The notes below the pieces were generated by a model that saw only the letters and a program-made list of their open reading frames with translations, ran no database searches and had not been told where the DNA came from. The translations under genes were made by a program, and so were the position numbers. A stretch of DNA of 5,585 nt from an uncultured Lachnospiraceae bacterium (GTDB lineage: Bacteria > Bacillota > Clostridia > Lachnospirales > Lachnospiraceae). Below are positions 1 through 5,532 of the stretch, piece after piece; position 1 is the stretch's first letter; every line of letters begins with the position of its first letter. The stretch spans positions 1-5,585 of the forward strand of contig CAMNGO010000142.1 in NCBI GenBank assembly GCA_946538445.1, read 5' to 3'.

Positions 1-97
1 TTTTTTGATTTTTCTCCAGGGTTTCAGTGGACTGGTTTTGTCACAACATATTTATTATATCATATAAATAATTATCCCGATAGTATTTTCGGGAACC
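1..97. other. Left-edge stretch downstream of rqcP, no gene seen
   Basis: AT-rich sequence with no convincing reading frame. Two readings of the edge are possible. On the minus strand, GGAG (about 15-18) followed by an A-rich stretch could be the ribosome binding site of a next gene starting just outside the window, continuing the hup-rqcP direction. On the plus strand, the T-rich run at 1-14 could be the tail of a terminator for a gene ending just before the window. The sequence shown cannot decide between them. Confidence 0.4.
76..93 (-). terminator. Weak hairpin after rqcP
   Basis: CCCGA (76-80) and TCGGG (89-93) form a 5-bp stem with an 8-nt loop, starting 5 nt past the rqcP stop codon. 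In the minus direction it is followed by an AT-rich stretch (ATAATTATTTAT) and not a clean T tract. It may be a weak terminator or simply a 3'-end stabilising hairpin; the short stem keeps confidence low. Confidence 0.35.
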
Positions 98-337
98 TCA
101 CAGATAACGGAATAATTCCTTGGATTCTTCTTTCCGGGCAGTGTCTTTTACCTCCAGGATCTCAGCTTTGACGGTTTTTGTGCCAAAAGCGATCTCCAGC
201 ACATCCCCGGTCTTCACGTTCTGGCTGGCTTTGGCTACCTTGCCGTTGACCATAACACGTCCGGCATCGCAGGCCTCGTTCGCTACAGTTCTCCTCTTGA
301 TCAGTCTGGAGACTTTCAGAAATTTATCTAAACGCAT
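98..337 (-). CDS. rqcP: S4-domain RNA-binding protein RqcP (YabO family)
   Basis: A 79-residue protein that is almost entirely an S4 RNA-binding domain. The start MRLDKFLK, the basic stretch LIKRR and the GRVMVNGK segment (about residues 27-34) are typical of the RqcP/YabO/Hsp15 group. In Bacillus subtilis, RqcP works with RqcH on stalled 50S subunits, helping add C-terminal alanine tails to stuck nascent chains; that role is inferred here by family. The start at 337 is chosen because AGGGAG lies at 345-350, 7 nt upstream, and the S4 fold begins at this Met. An in-frame upstream ATG at 370 would add 11 unrelated residues, sits inside a hairpin and has no binding site. The gene follows hup after 88 nt in the same direction, a pairing common in Firmicutes. 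Length and C-terminus (ELFRYL) look intact. Confidence 0.9.
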   Translation of the reverse strand: MRLDKFLKVSRLIKRRTVANEACDAGRVMVNGKVAKASQNVKTGDVLEIAFGTKTVKAEILEVKDTARKEESKELFRYL

Positions 338-363
338 GTTGCTTCTCCCTATATCACATAAAA

Positions 364-398
364 GGGTCACTGCCTTATGTCATAGTAAGGAGTGACCC
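364..398 (-). terminator. Long hairpin between hup and rqcP (attenuator or partial terminator)
   Basis: The arms GGGTCACT (364-371) and AGTGACCC (391-398) are perfect complements. They continue inward, past one bulged base (372), with CCTTA (373-377) and TAAGG (386-390), leaving an 8-nt loop. In the hup-to-rqcP direction the stem is followed by only four T residues before mixed sequence, so it resembles a leaky intrinsic terminator or an mRNA-stabilising or processing hairpin. It would let HU be made in large excess over RqcP from one promoter. The structure is seen directly; the role is inferred. Confidence 0.6.
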
Positions 399-425
399 AG
401 ATAATCTTAGTTTATATCTTATATA

Positions 426-701
426 TTAGTTGTTAACTTTTTCCTTTAAAGCCTTCATAGCTTTAAATTTCGGAGCCTTGGAAGCGGGGATTGTGATAGT
501 TTCTTTTGTTCTCGGGTTGATACCTTCACGCTCTGCTCTCTCGCTTACTTCAAATGTACCAAAGCCTGCAAGCTGAACCTTCTCGCCTTTGCCGAGTTCA
601 TCGCCAACAACCTCGATAAATGCCTTTAAAGCGGAATCGGCATCTTTTTTTGATAAAGCTGTCTTTTCTGCAATTGCTGCAACTAATTCTGTTTTATTCA
701 T
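426..701 (-). CDS. hup: Histone-like DNA-binding protein HU
   Basis: A 91-residue protein covering the complete bacterial HU/IHF fold. The N-terminal helices run from MNKTELVAAIAEKT to about residue 38. The core motif GFGTF is at 46-50, followed by the beta-arm with ERAEREG and the DNA-intercalating Pro63 in NPRTKETI, then the closing segment IPASKAPKFK (71-80). HU dimers bind and bend DNA with little sequence preference and compact the nucleoid. The start at 701 is favoured over an in-frame ATG at 707 because GGAGG (709-713) is 7 nt from the former and only 1 nt from the latter. Longer in-frame extensions would run across the promoter. It is first in a likely hup-rqcP transcript. The family assignment is secure; HU against a paralogous IHF-like name is settled by length and the lack of IHF-specific features. 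Confidence 0.96.
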   Translation of the reverse strand: MNKTELVAAIAEKTALSKKDADSALKAFIEVVGDELGKGEKVQLAGFGTFEVSERAEREGINPRTKETITIPASKAPKFKAMKALKEKVNN

Positions 702-708
702 AACCATT

Positions 709-713
709 CCTCC
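709..713 (-). promoter_or_regulatory. hup ribosome binding site deciding the start
   Basis: GGAGG on the minus strand is 7 nt before the ATG at 701 (Met-Asn-Lys-Thr) and 1 nt before the alternative ATG at 707, so 701 is the start. Confidence 0.85.
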
Positions 714-744
714 AAAATACAGTTCATTATAACGCCTTTTCATA

Positions 745-761
745 ATTAAAGCATCTTTAAT
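745..761. repeat. Perfect 7-bp palindrome at the predicted hup transcription start
   Basis: ATTAAAG (745-751) and CTTTAAT (755-761) are perfect inverted copies around a 3-nt centre. The element straddles the predicted +1 of hup and could be an operator or a small 5' leader hairpin. AT-rich palindromes also arise by chance, so its role is uncertain. Confidence 0.4.
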
Positions 762-762
762 A

Positions 763-791
763 TTTATATAGGTTTCCATAGTATTTGTCAA
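763..791 (-). promoter_or_regulatory. hup promoter (sigma-A type)
   Basis: On the minus strand a perfect -35 box TTGACA (786-791) and a -10 box TATAAA (763-768) are separated by exactly 17 nt. Transcription would start near 756, giving a leader of about 55 nt before the hup start. This fits the high expression expected of HU. Confidence 0.85.
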
Positions 792-841
792 GGTATTTTG
801 ACGCATTTCAAAGGTTATTTATGTATTTCTTTAACATTATC

Positions 842-870
842 TTCACAGTTAGGTAATAGTTAGAAATAAT
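842..870 (+). promoter_or_regulatory. Candidate distal promoter for divIC
   Basis: TTCACA (842-847), 17-nt spacer, AATAAT (865-870): each box matches the sigma-A consensus at five of six positions. Transcription would begin near 877, about 110 nt upstream of divIC. Confidence 0.5.
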
Positions 871-903
871 TCGGAAAAAATTTGAAAAAAATACTGAAAT
901 TCA

Positions 904-932
904 TTGAAAAAACCTCCCGGAGATACTAAAAT
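904..932 (+). promoter_or_regulatory. Candidate proximal promoter for divIC
   Basis: TTGAAA (904-909), 17-nt spacer, TAAAAT (927-932): each box matches at five of six positions. Transcription would begin near 939, about 50 nt upstream of the divIC start, a more usual leader length than for the distal candidate. Confidence 0.55.
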
Positions 933-988
933 ATTCGGAGAATCATTATTGGAAATCGATTGTTAATCATTGATCAGGCAGGTGTAAG

Positions 989-1348
989 ATGAGCTTTAAC
1001 GGAAGAAGGAAGAAAAAGAACAGCAGACAGTTTAATCAGAGATTCAAAAGAAGATTCCTTACCTCCAGATCGGCTATCATCTGGGCTTTCACCATCATAA
1101 TCTTTGCGGGGATGGCCGTTGGATTTTATAAGATCGAGCAGAGGGTGTCCAGCTATCAGGAGACGATCAATGAGTTATCCACGGAGATAAAGAACCTGAA
1201 GGACACCAACCGGCAGCTGGAGGAAGAGATGGAGAATGTAAACTCCGATGAATACATTGAGAAAATGGCCAGGGAGCGTCTGGGCATGGTGAAAAAAGGG
1301 GAGTATATCTTAAGACAATCCAAGGACGTGGATCAGGAAGAAGAGTAG
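989..1348 (+). CDS. divIC: Septum formation initiator DivIC (FtsB-like)
   Basis: A 119-residue bitopic membrane protein. Residues 1-27 are a short, very basic cytoplasmic tail rich in Arg and Lys. Residues 28-47 form a single hydrophobic membrane segment. Residues 49-84 have heptad-like Leu/Ile spacing with many Glu and Lys, as in a coiled coil. Residues 87-107 carry the family signature region with YIEKMARERLGMVKKGE, and the tail is acidic. DivIC/FtsB joins FtsL and DivIB/FtsQ outside the membrane in the complex that controls septal cell-wall synthesis. The start follows an AGGCAGGTG binding site at 976-984. The position just ahead of a tRNA-Met gene and the tilS-hpt-ftsH cluster matches the Firmicutes neighbourhood and favours DivIC over FtsL, which has a similar shape. 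Orientation relative to hup-rqcP is divergent. Confidence 0.87.
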   Translation: MSFNGRRKKKNSRQFNQRFKRRFLTSRSAIIWAFTIIIFAGMAVGFYKIEQRVSSYQETINELSTEIKNLKDTNRQLEEEMENVNSDEYIEKMARERLGMVKKGEYILRQSKDVDQEEE

Positions 1349-1367
1349 TTTCTGTTACAATCTTGCC

Positions 1368-1396
1368 TTGACAAAAAAAAGAACTGATGTTATATT
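1368..1396 (+). promoter_or_regulatory. tRNA-Met promoter
   Basis: A perfect -35 TTGACA (1368-1373), a 17-nt spacer and a -10 TATATT (1391-1396). Transcription would start near 1403, only about 9 nt before the mature tRNA 5' end. The strong boxes suit a stable-RNA gene. Confidence 0.85.
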
Positions 1397-1411
1397 AGAC
1401 TTCGTGAGTGC

Positions 1412-1485
1412 GGCGGGATAGCTCAGTTGGCTAGAGCATACGGTTCATACCCGTAGTGTCGCTGGTTCGAATCCAGTTCCCGCTA
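1412..1485 (+). tRNA. tRNA-Met (CAT anticodon), elongator type
   Basis: A full cloverleaf can be folded. The acceptor stem is GGCGGGA (1412-1418) with TCCCGCT (1478-1484), including a G1-U72 wobble. The D stem is GCTC/GAGC. The anticodon stem is TACGG/CCGTA with loop TTCATAC, anticodon CAT at 1446-1448. The variable loop has 5 nt. The T stem is GCTGG/CCAGT with loop TTCGAAT, and the discriminator base is A1485. The 3' CCA is not encoded. It is not the initiator, since it lacks the three G-C pairs next to the anticodon loop and the 1-72 mismatch. The anticodon arm and G1-U72 pair resemble Bacillus elongator tRNA-Met and not tRNA-Ile2 (CAU), so elongator Met is favoured. B. subtilis also has a tRNA-Met gene downstream of divIC. 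Confidence 0.93.
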
Positions 1486-1493
1486 CTGACCAT

Positions 1494-1526
1494 AACCGCA
1501 GAATTGATCTGCGGTTTTTCTTTTTT
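1494..1526 (+). terminator. Intrinsic terminator after tRNA-Met
   Basis: A 9-bp perfect stem, AACCGCAGA (1494-1502) with TCTGCGGTT (1508-1516) and a 5-nt loop, followed by a T-rich tract to 1526. It starts 9 nt after the tRNA 3' end and separates the tRNA unit from tilS. Confidence 0.88.
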
Positions 1527-1547
1527 ACCGGATCTGTCAGGACCGGA

Positions 1548-1562
1548 AAATGCAATGCATTT
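1548..1562. repeat. Palindrome upstream of the tilS ribosome binding site
   Basis: AAATGCA (1548-1554) and TGCATTT (1556-1562) are perfect inverted copies around a single central base. The element lies between the tRNA terminator and the tilS binding site AGGAG (1566-1570). It has the shape of a protein operator more than an RNA hairpin, because a 1-nt loop cannot form. No matching -35/-10 pair was found in 1527-1565. Confidence 0.4.
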
Positions 1563-1580
1563 GTTAGGAGTACCGTTTCC

Positions 1581-3023
1581 ATGTGGACAAAGATAGAGGA
1601 CTTTTCAAAATACCATAAGATGATAGAGAAAGGGGACAGGATCCTGCTGGGTTTATCCGGCGGGGCGGATTCCATCCTGCTTGCCAGGTATCTCATCACG
1701 CTTGTGCAAAGGCATGAGATTTCTCTGTTTGCCGTCCACGTGAACCATCAGCTCCGGGGCGCCGAAGCTCTCAGGGACGAGGCTTTTGTCCGTGTATTCT
1801 GTGACAGATGGATGATCCCCTGCCATGTGTACCGGGAAGATGTGGGAGCCTATGCCAGACAAAACAAATGCTCTCTGGAGGAAGCCGGAAGGATCCTCCG
1901 ATACCGGTGTTTTTCGGAATGTGCGAAAGAGACAGGTTGCAATAAGATCGCTCTGGCCCATCATGAGGATGACCTGGCTGAGACCATGATCTTCCGGATG
2001 AGCCGTGGTACCGGACCGGAAGGCCTGACCGGGATACTCCCGGTTAACGGAGAGGTCATCAGGCCCCTTTTGTGTCTCGAAAAAGAGGAGATACGTCAGA
2101 TGCTTACCGAACTGTCACAGGACTATGTGGAAGACAGCAGCAATGACCAGACCGATTACTCCAGAAACTATATCCGCCGGTACATCATGCCCAGGCTGTG
2201 TGAACTGAATCCCCGGTCTGCCAGGCATATGGTGAGTCTGGCCGGACAGATGTGGGAGCAGAATGAGTTCATAAAGACTCATTTCGACCGGATTTATGAA
2301 AGGGTGAAAAAAGCAGACCAGGCGGGAATAAGAGTTTCTCTGCCATTTATAAAAGAAGAATGTGATACTTTTTCCCAGAAGGAGCTTATTCGCAGGTTGC
2401 TCTTCGATGTCGCCGGAAAGAGAAGGGATCTTACATCCGCCCATGTGGAGCTGGTGCAGAATCTGCTGGGGAAAACTCCCGGAAAAAGGCTTGATTTGCC
2501 CCATGGGATCAAGGTGGTCCTGGAGCCGGATCATCTGTACGTGCATACGGGCACTTATCCTGTCCAGGAACCGGATCTTTGCTGCGGGGAAGAACCTGTA
2601 ACTGCCTACAGGGTGGATAAGAAAAAACTGGAGAAAGGCCGGAAGATCACCATGGCATTGGGAGAAGAAGAGTATGAGTTTGAGCTGATTCCACCGGAAC
2701 AGTGTGAAAAATGGAAAAACGATTGTGTCAAATACTTTAATTATGATAGAATTAAGAACGAGCTTTTCTTACGAACAAGAAAACATGGAGATTATCTTGT
2801 GATAGATCAGCTGGGAAGAAAGAAATTATTGAGAAGATATTTTATCGATCAGAAGATTCCCGTGACAGAACGGGATAAGGTATTTCTCCTGGCGGAAGAT
2901 AATCACATTTTATGGATAAGTGGAGGTCGGATCAGCGAAGCTTATAAGGTTACGGACAAGACTGAGCAGGTTCTCCGTGTCACTTACAGTAAAAAAGATG
3001 GAGGTAAACAAAGATATGAGTGA
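1581..3023 (+). CDS. tilS: tRNA(Ile)-lysidine synthetase TilS
   Basis: A 480-residue, full-length enzyme that joins lysine, with ATP, to C34 of the CAU-anticodon tRNA-Ile2, turning it into a reader of AUA; it is normally essential. The N-terminal PP-loop ATPase domain shows SGGADS at 26-31, HVNHQLRG at 53-60, LAHHEDDLAET at 125-135, RGTGPEGLTGI at 142-152 and EDSSND at 184-189 ahead of RNYIRR. A middle helical region follows. The C-terminal tRNA-binding domain (about 396-470) begins with RTRKHGDYL. The start is set by AGGAG at 1566-1570, 10 nt upstream. The HHxDDQ motif common in the family has Leu132 in place of Gln, probably a lineage variant. The last 8 nt overlap hpt, giving translational coupling. 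Codon use turns AT-rich near 2720-2930. Confidence 0.96.
   Translation: MWTKIEDFSKYHKMIEKGDRILLGLSGGADSILLARYLITLVQRHEISLFAVHVNHQLRGAEALRDEAFVRVFCDRWMIPCHVYREDVGAYARQNKCSLEEAGRILRYRCFSECAKETGCNKIALAHHEDDLAETMIFRMSRGTGPEGLTGILPVNGEVIRPLLCLEKEEIRQMLTELSQDYVEDSSNDQTDYSRNYIRRYIMPRLCELNPRSARHMVSLAGQMWEQNEFIKTHFDRIYERVKKADQAGIRVSLPFIKEECDTFSQKELIRRLLFDVAGKRRDLTSAHVELVQNLLGKTPGKRLDLPHGIKVVLEPDHLYVHTGTYPVQEPDLCCGEEPVTAYRVDKKKLEKGRKITMALGEEEYEFELIPPEQCEKWKNDCVKYFNYDRIKNELFLRTRKHGDYLVIDQLGRKKLLRRYFIDQKIPVTERDKVFLLAEDNHILWISGGRISEAYKVTDKTEQVLRVTYSKKDGGKQRYE
3000..3004 (+). promoter_or_regulatory. hpt ribosome binding site inside the tilS end
   Basis: GGAGG at 3000-3004 is 11 nt before the ATG at 3016, a slightly long but workable gap. 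An in-frame ATG at 2998 overlaps this site and has no binding site of its own, so 3016 is preferred. Confidence 0.7.
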
Positions 3024-3555
3024 AAAAATCAGTGTATTAATTTCAGAAGATACGGTAAATAAGAAGATCAAGGAATTGGGAGAACAGATCAGCAGGGACT
3101 ATGCCGGAAAACAGATTCACCTGATCTGCATCCTCAAAGGAGGAGCCTTCTTCGCCTGTGAGCTGGCCAAACGTATCAGCATTCCGGTATCCATCGACTT
3201 TATGCAGGTATCTTCTTATGAGAACAGCACCACAAGTTCCGGAATCGTCCGGATTAAAAAGGACCTGGATGAAAGCCTGGAGGATAAAGAAGTTCTCATT
3301 GTGGAAGACATCATTGATACCGGCAATACCTTACATTATCTCATCCCGGTGCTTCATGCGCGTAAACCAAGCAGCCTGAAGTTATGTGCGCTTTTGAACA
3401 AGCCGGACAGAAGACAGAAAGAGGTGGAGATTTCCTACCTCGGATTTGACATTCCGGATGAATTTGTGGTCGGGTATGGTCTGGATTATGCTCAGAAATA
3501 CAGAAACCTTCCTTATATCGGTGTCGTGGAGCTGGATAAAGACGATACCGAATGA
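3016..3555 (+). CDS. hpt: Hypoxanthine (guanine) phosphoribosyltransferase
   Basis: A 179-residue type I phosphoribosyltransferase, the usual length for bacterial Hpt/HprT. It salvages hypoxanthine and guanine with PRPP to give IMP and GMP in the cytoplasm. Visible motifs are ILKGGAFF (39-46), which binds pyrophosphate, the SSYENSTTSSG flexible active-site loop (66-76), the PRPP-binding signature VLIVEDIIDTGNTL (93-106) with acidic Glu97-Asp98 and catalytic Asp101, Lys129 in LLNKPDRR at the purine site, and EFVVGYGLDYAQKYRNLPYIG (149-169) with Asp157. The start at 3016 overlaps the tilS stop by 8 nt and gives the canonical N-terminus; longer in-frame starts inside tilS add unrelated residues. 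It sits between tilS and ftsH as in most Firmicutes. Guanine against strict hypoxanthine preference cannot be read from the sequence. Confidence 0.95.
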   Translation: MSEKISVLISEDTVNKKIKELGEQISRDYAGKQIHLICILKGGAFFACELAKRISIPVSIDFMQVSSYENSTTSSGIVRIKKDLDESLEDKEVLIVEDIIDTGNTLHYLIPVLHARKPSSLKLCALLNKPDRRQKEVEISYLGFDIPDEFVVGYGLDYAQKYRNLPYIGVVELDKDDTE

Positions 3556-3567
3556 ACAGAAAATGAG

Positions 3568-3581
3568 AGGAGAAAACATTG
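3568..3581 (+). promoter_or_regulatory. ftsH ribosome binding site and TTG start
   Basis: AGGAG at 3568-3572 is 6 nt before TTG at 3579-3581. The nearby ATG at 3552 stops after four codons and the ATG at 3563 is out of frame and stops after ten, so TTG is the only start that gives the first membrane segment. Confidence 0.85.
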
Positions 3582-5399
3582 AACAGGAGTTATAGAAGCC
3601 TGATAACATTAATTTTGCTGGTGGTTTTATTCTATTTTGTATCAGGGTATTTTTCCGACCGCCTCGCCATGGCGGATGATGCTTATACAAGCACCCAGTT
3701 CTATAAAGACCTGAATGCGGGAAATGTGAACAGCATCTATATTTCCCAAAATGAGGAAGTTCCCACCGGCTCCGTGACAGTTACTCTGAAGGAGGATAAG
3801 AAGAAATCCTATACCTTCAATGTGGCCGATGTAAATACGGTCATGGACAAGCTGGAGAAAGCCGGCAAAGAATATGCCCTTCTGGACGTGAAACACAGCA
3901 GCAATCTGTTGAACAATGTAATCCCCATCTGCCTGGGAATGATTCTGGTCATGATCTTCATGACCATGATGCTGAATCGCTCCATGGGCGGTGACGGGGG
4001 AAAGATGAGTAATTTCGGGAAAAGCCGTGCCCAGGTGATCGAGCCGGAAAGCATGAAAATCGGCTTTGATAACGTGGCAGGTCTCCGGGAAGAAAAAGAG
4101 GAACTGGAGGAGATCGTTGATTTCCTCAAGAATCCGGGGAAATACGTGGAACTCGGTGCCCGCATTCCCAAGGGAGTCATCCTGGTGGGACCTCCCGGAA
4201 CAGGTAAAACTCTCCTTGCCAAAGCGATTGCCGGGGAAGCCGGAGTACCCTTTTTCAGTATATCCGGATCGGATTTTGTTGAGATGTTCGTGGGTGTTGG
4301 CGCATCCCGTGTCCGGGACCTTTTTGAACAGGCAAAGAAGAATACGCCCTGCATCGTCTTCATCGATGAGATCGATGCGGTTGCCCGCAGACGTGGAACC
4401 GGTCTGGGCGGAGGCCATGATGAGAGAGAACAGACCTTGAATCAGCTGCTTGTTGAGATGGATGGTTTCGGGGTCAATGAGGGAATCATCGTCATAGCAG
4501 CCACCAACCGTGTTGATATCCTTGATCCCGCCATTCTCCGACCGGGACGTTTTGACCGTAAAGTTGCGGTGGGCCGACCGGATGTCAAGGGGAGGGAGGA
4601 AATACTCCGCGTACATACCAAAGGAAAAAGGCTGGATGAGAGTGTGGATCTCCATCAGATCGCAAGAACGACCCCCGGTTTTACCGGCGCGGACCTGGAG
4701 AATCTGATCAATGAGTCTGCCATCCATGCTGCCAGAGAGAACAACAGATGTATCTCCATGGAGGATATTCAGAAATCCTTTATCAAGGTGGGAGTGGGCA
4801 CTGAGAAAAAATCCAGGCTGATCCCTGAGAAGGAGAGAAGGATCACGGCCTACCATGAGGCCGGCCATGCCATTTTGTTCCATGTCCTTCCGGACGTGGG
4901 TCCGGTCTACACCGTCTCCATCATACCCACAGGTGTTGGTGCCGCAGGATATACCATGCCCCTTCCGGATAACGACAATGTGTTTAATACCAAAGGTAAG
5001 ATGATCCAGGATATCAAGGTAGGAATGGGAGGAAGGATCGCCGAGGAGCTGATCTTTGATGATGTGACTACCGGTGCTTCCCAGGATATCAAGGGCGTGA
5101 CTTCCACAGCGAGAGCCATGGTGACCCAGTATGGTATGTCCGAGAAGATCGGATTCCTCAATTATGAACAGGACAGTGAAGAAGTGTTCCTGGGCAAGGA
5201 TCTGGGGCATGCACGGACTTACGGGGAAGATGTGGCCAAGCTGATCGATGAGGAAGTGAAAAAAATCGTGGATGATTGCTATCGCGATGCCAGGAGGATC
5301 ATCGAAGAACATATCGATGTGCTTCATGCCTGCGCCAACCTGCTTCTGGAGAAAGAGAAGATTAACCGGGATGAATTTGAAGCACTCTTTGATAAATAA
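3579..5399 (+). CDS. ftsH: ATP-dependent zinc metalloprotease FtsH
   Basis: A 606-residue membrane-anchored AAA+ protease that works as a hexamer, pulling membrane and cytosolic substrates into a zinc peptidase chamber. Membrane helix 1 spans about residues 8-25. A small outer domain (about 26-110) follows, then helix 2 (about 112-133). The AAA module starts near F163 (FDNVAGL). It has Walker A GPPGTGKT at 204-211, the pore loop FVGVG at 237-241, Walker B IVFIDE at 259-264, and the second region of homology with arginine fingers Arg321 and Arg324. The peptidase domain has HEAGH at 426-430 and the third zinc ligand Asp503 in TTGASQDIKG. It ends soon after the final helices, without the longer charged tail of many homologues (B. 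subtilis has about 637 residues). Translation begins at TTG. It is the last gene of the tilS-hpt cluster. Confidence 0.97.
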   Translation: MNRSYRSLITLILLVVLFYFVSGYFSDRLAMADDAYTSTQFYKDLNAGNVNSIYISQNEEVPTGSVTVTLKEDKKKSYTFNVADVNTVMDKLEKAGKEYALLDVKHSSNLLNNVIPICLGMILVMIFMTMMLNRSMGGDGGKMSNFGKSRAQVIEPESMKIGFDNVAGLREEKEELEEIVDFLKNPGKYVELGARIPKGVILVGPPGTGKTLLAKAIAGEAGVPFFSISGSDFVEMFVGVGASRVRDLFEQAKKNTPCIVFIDEIDAVARRRGTGLGGGHDEREQTLNQLLVEMDGFGVNEGIIVIAATNRVDILDPAILRPGRFDRKVAVGRPDVKGREEILRVHTKGKRLDESVDLHQIARTTPGFTGADLENLINESAIHAARENNRCISMEDIQKSFIKVGVGTEKKSRLIPEKERRITAYHEAGHAILFHVLPDVGPVYTVSIIPTGVGAAGYTMPLPDNDNVFNTKGKMIQDIKVGMGGRIAEELIFDDVTTGASQDIKGVTSTARAMVTQYGMSEKIGFLNYEQDSEEVFLGKDLGHARTYGEDVAKLIDEEVKKIVDDCYRDARRIIEEHIDVLHACANLLLEKEKINRDEFEALFDK

Positions 5400-5532
5400 T
5401 GCACAAATTAATGAAATGACTTTCAGAATCTTTATGCACACTTTCCGCGGGAACAGTGCTATTATAATGGCGTACCCCCAATACATTATATAGTTTTTGC
5501 TACGCCCAACAAGTAACAAAAATACCTTCTCC
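5400..5532. other. ftsH 3' region, no gene seen
   Basis: This stretch holds no convincing coding sequence. It contains a perfect TATAAT at 5463-5468 without a good -35 box at the right distance, and the inverted pair GGCGTA (5469-5474) and TACGCC (5501-5506) around a 26-nt loop. It may be the 3' untranslated part of the ftsH message, or a short independent transcript ending at the terminator that follows. Confidence 0.5.

Noticed and set aside
40..70. AT-rich TATA-like sequences left of rqcP as promoters on either strand
   Set aside because: On the plus strand a TTGTCA-like box is 19 nt from TATAAA and would only read antisense to rqcP. On the minus strand the TATAAT has no -35 partner at proper spacing.
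120..395. 91-residue plus-strand frame over rqcP
   Set aside because: Antisense to a recognised S4 protein, and it runs through the intercistronic hairpin.
1445..1699. 84-residue minus-strand frame ending in a TGFEPATLRV-like tail
   Set aside because: It is antisense to the tRNA, terminator and tilS start. The GFEPAT tail is a well-known artefact of translating tRNA genes in reverse.
2115..2546. 143-residue minus-strand frame inside tilS
   Set aside because: Shadow of the tilS coding frame, with no binding site and no recognisable domain.
3446..3451. Perfect TTGACA inside hpt as a possible ftsH promoter
   Set aside because: No -10 box at 16-18 nt downstream (17 nt on reads GTCGGG).
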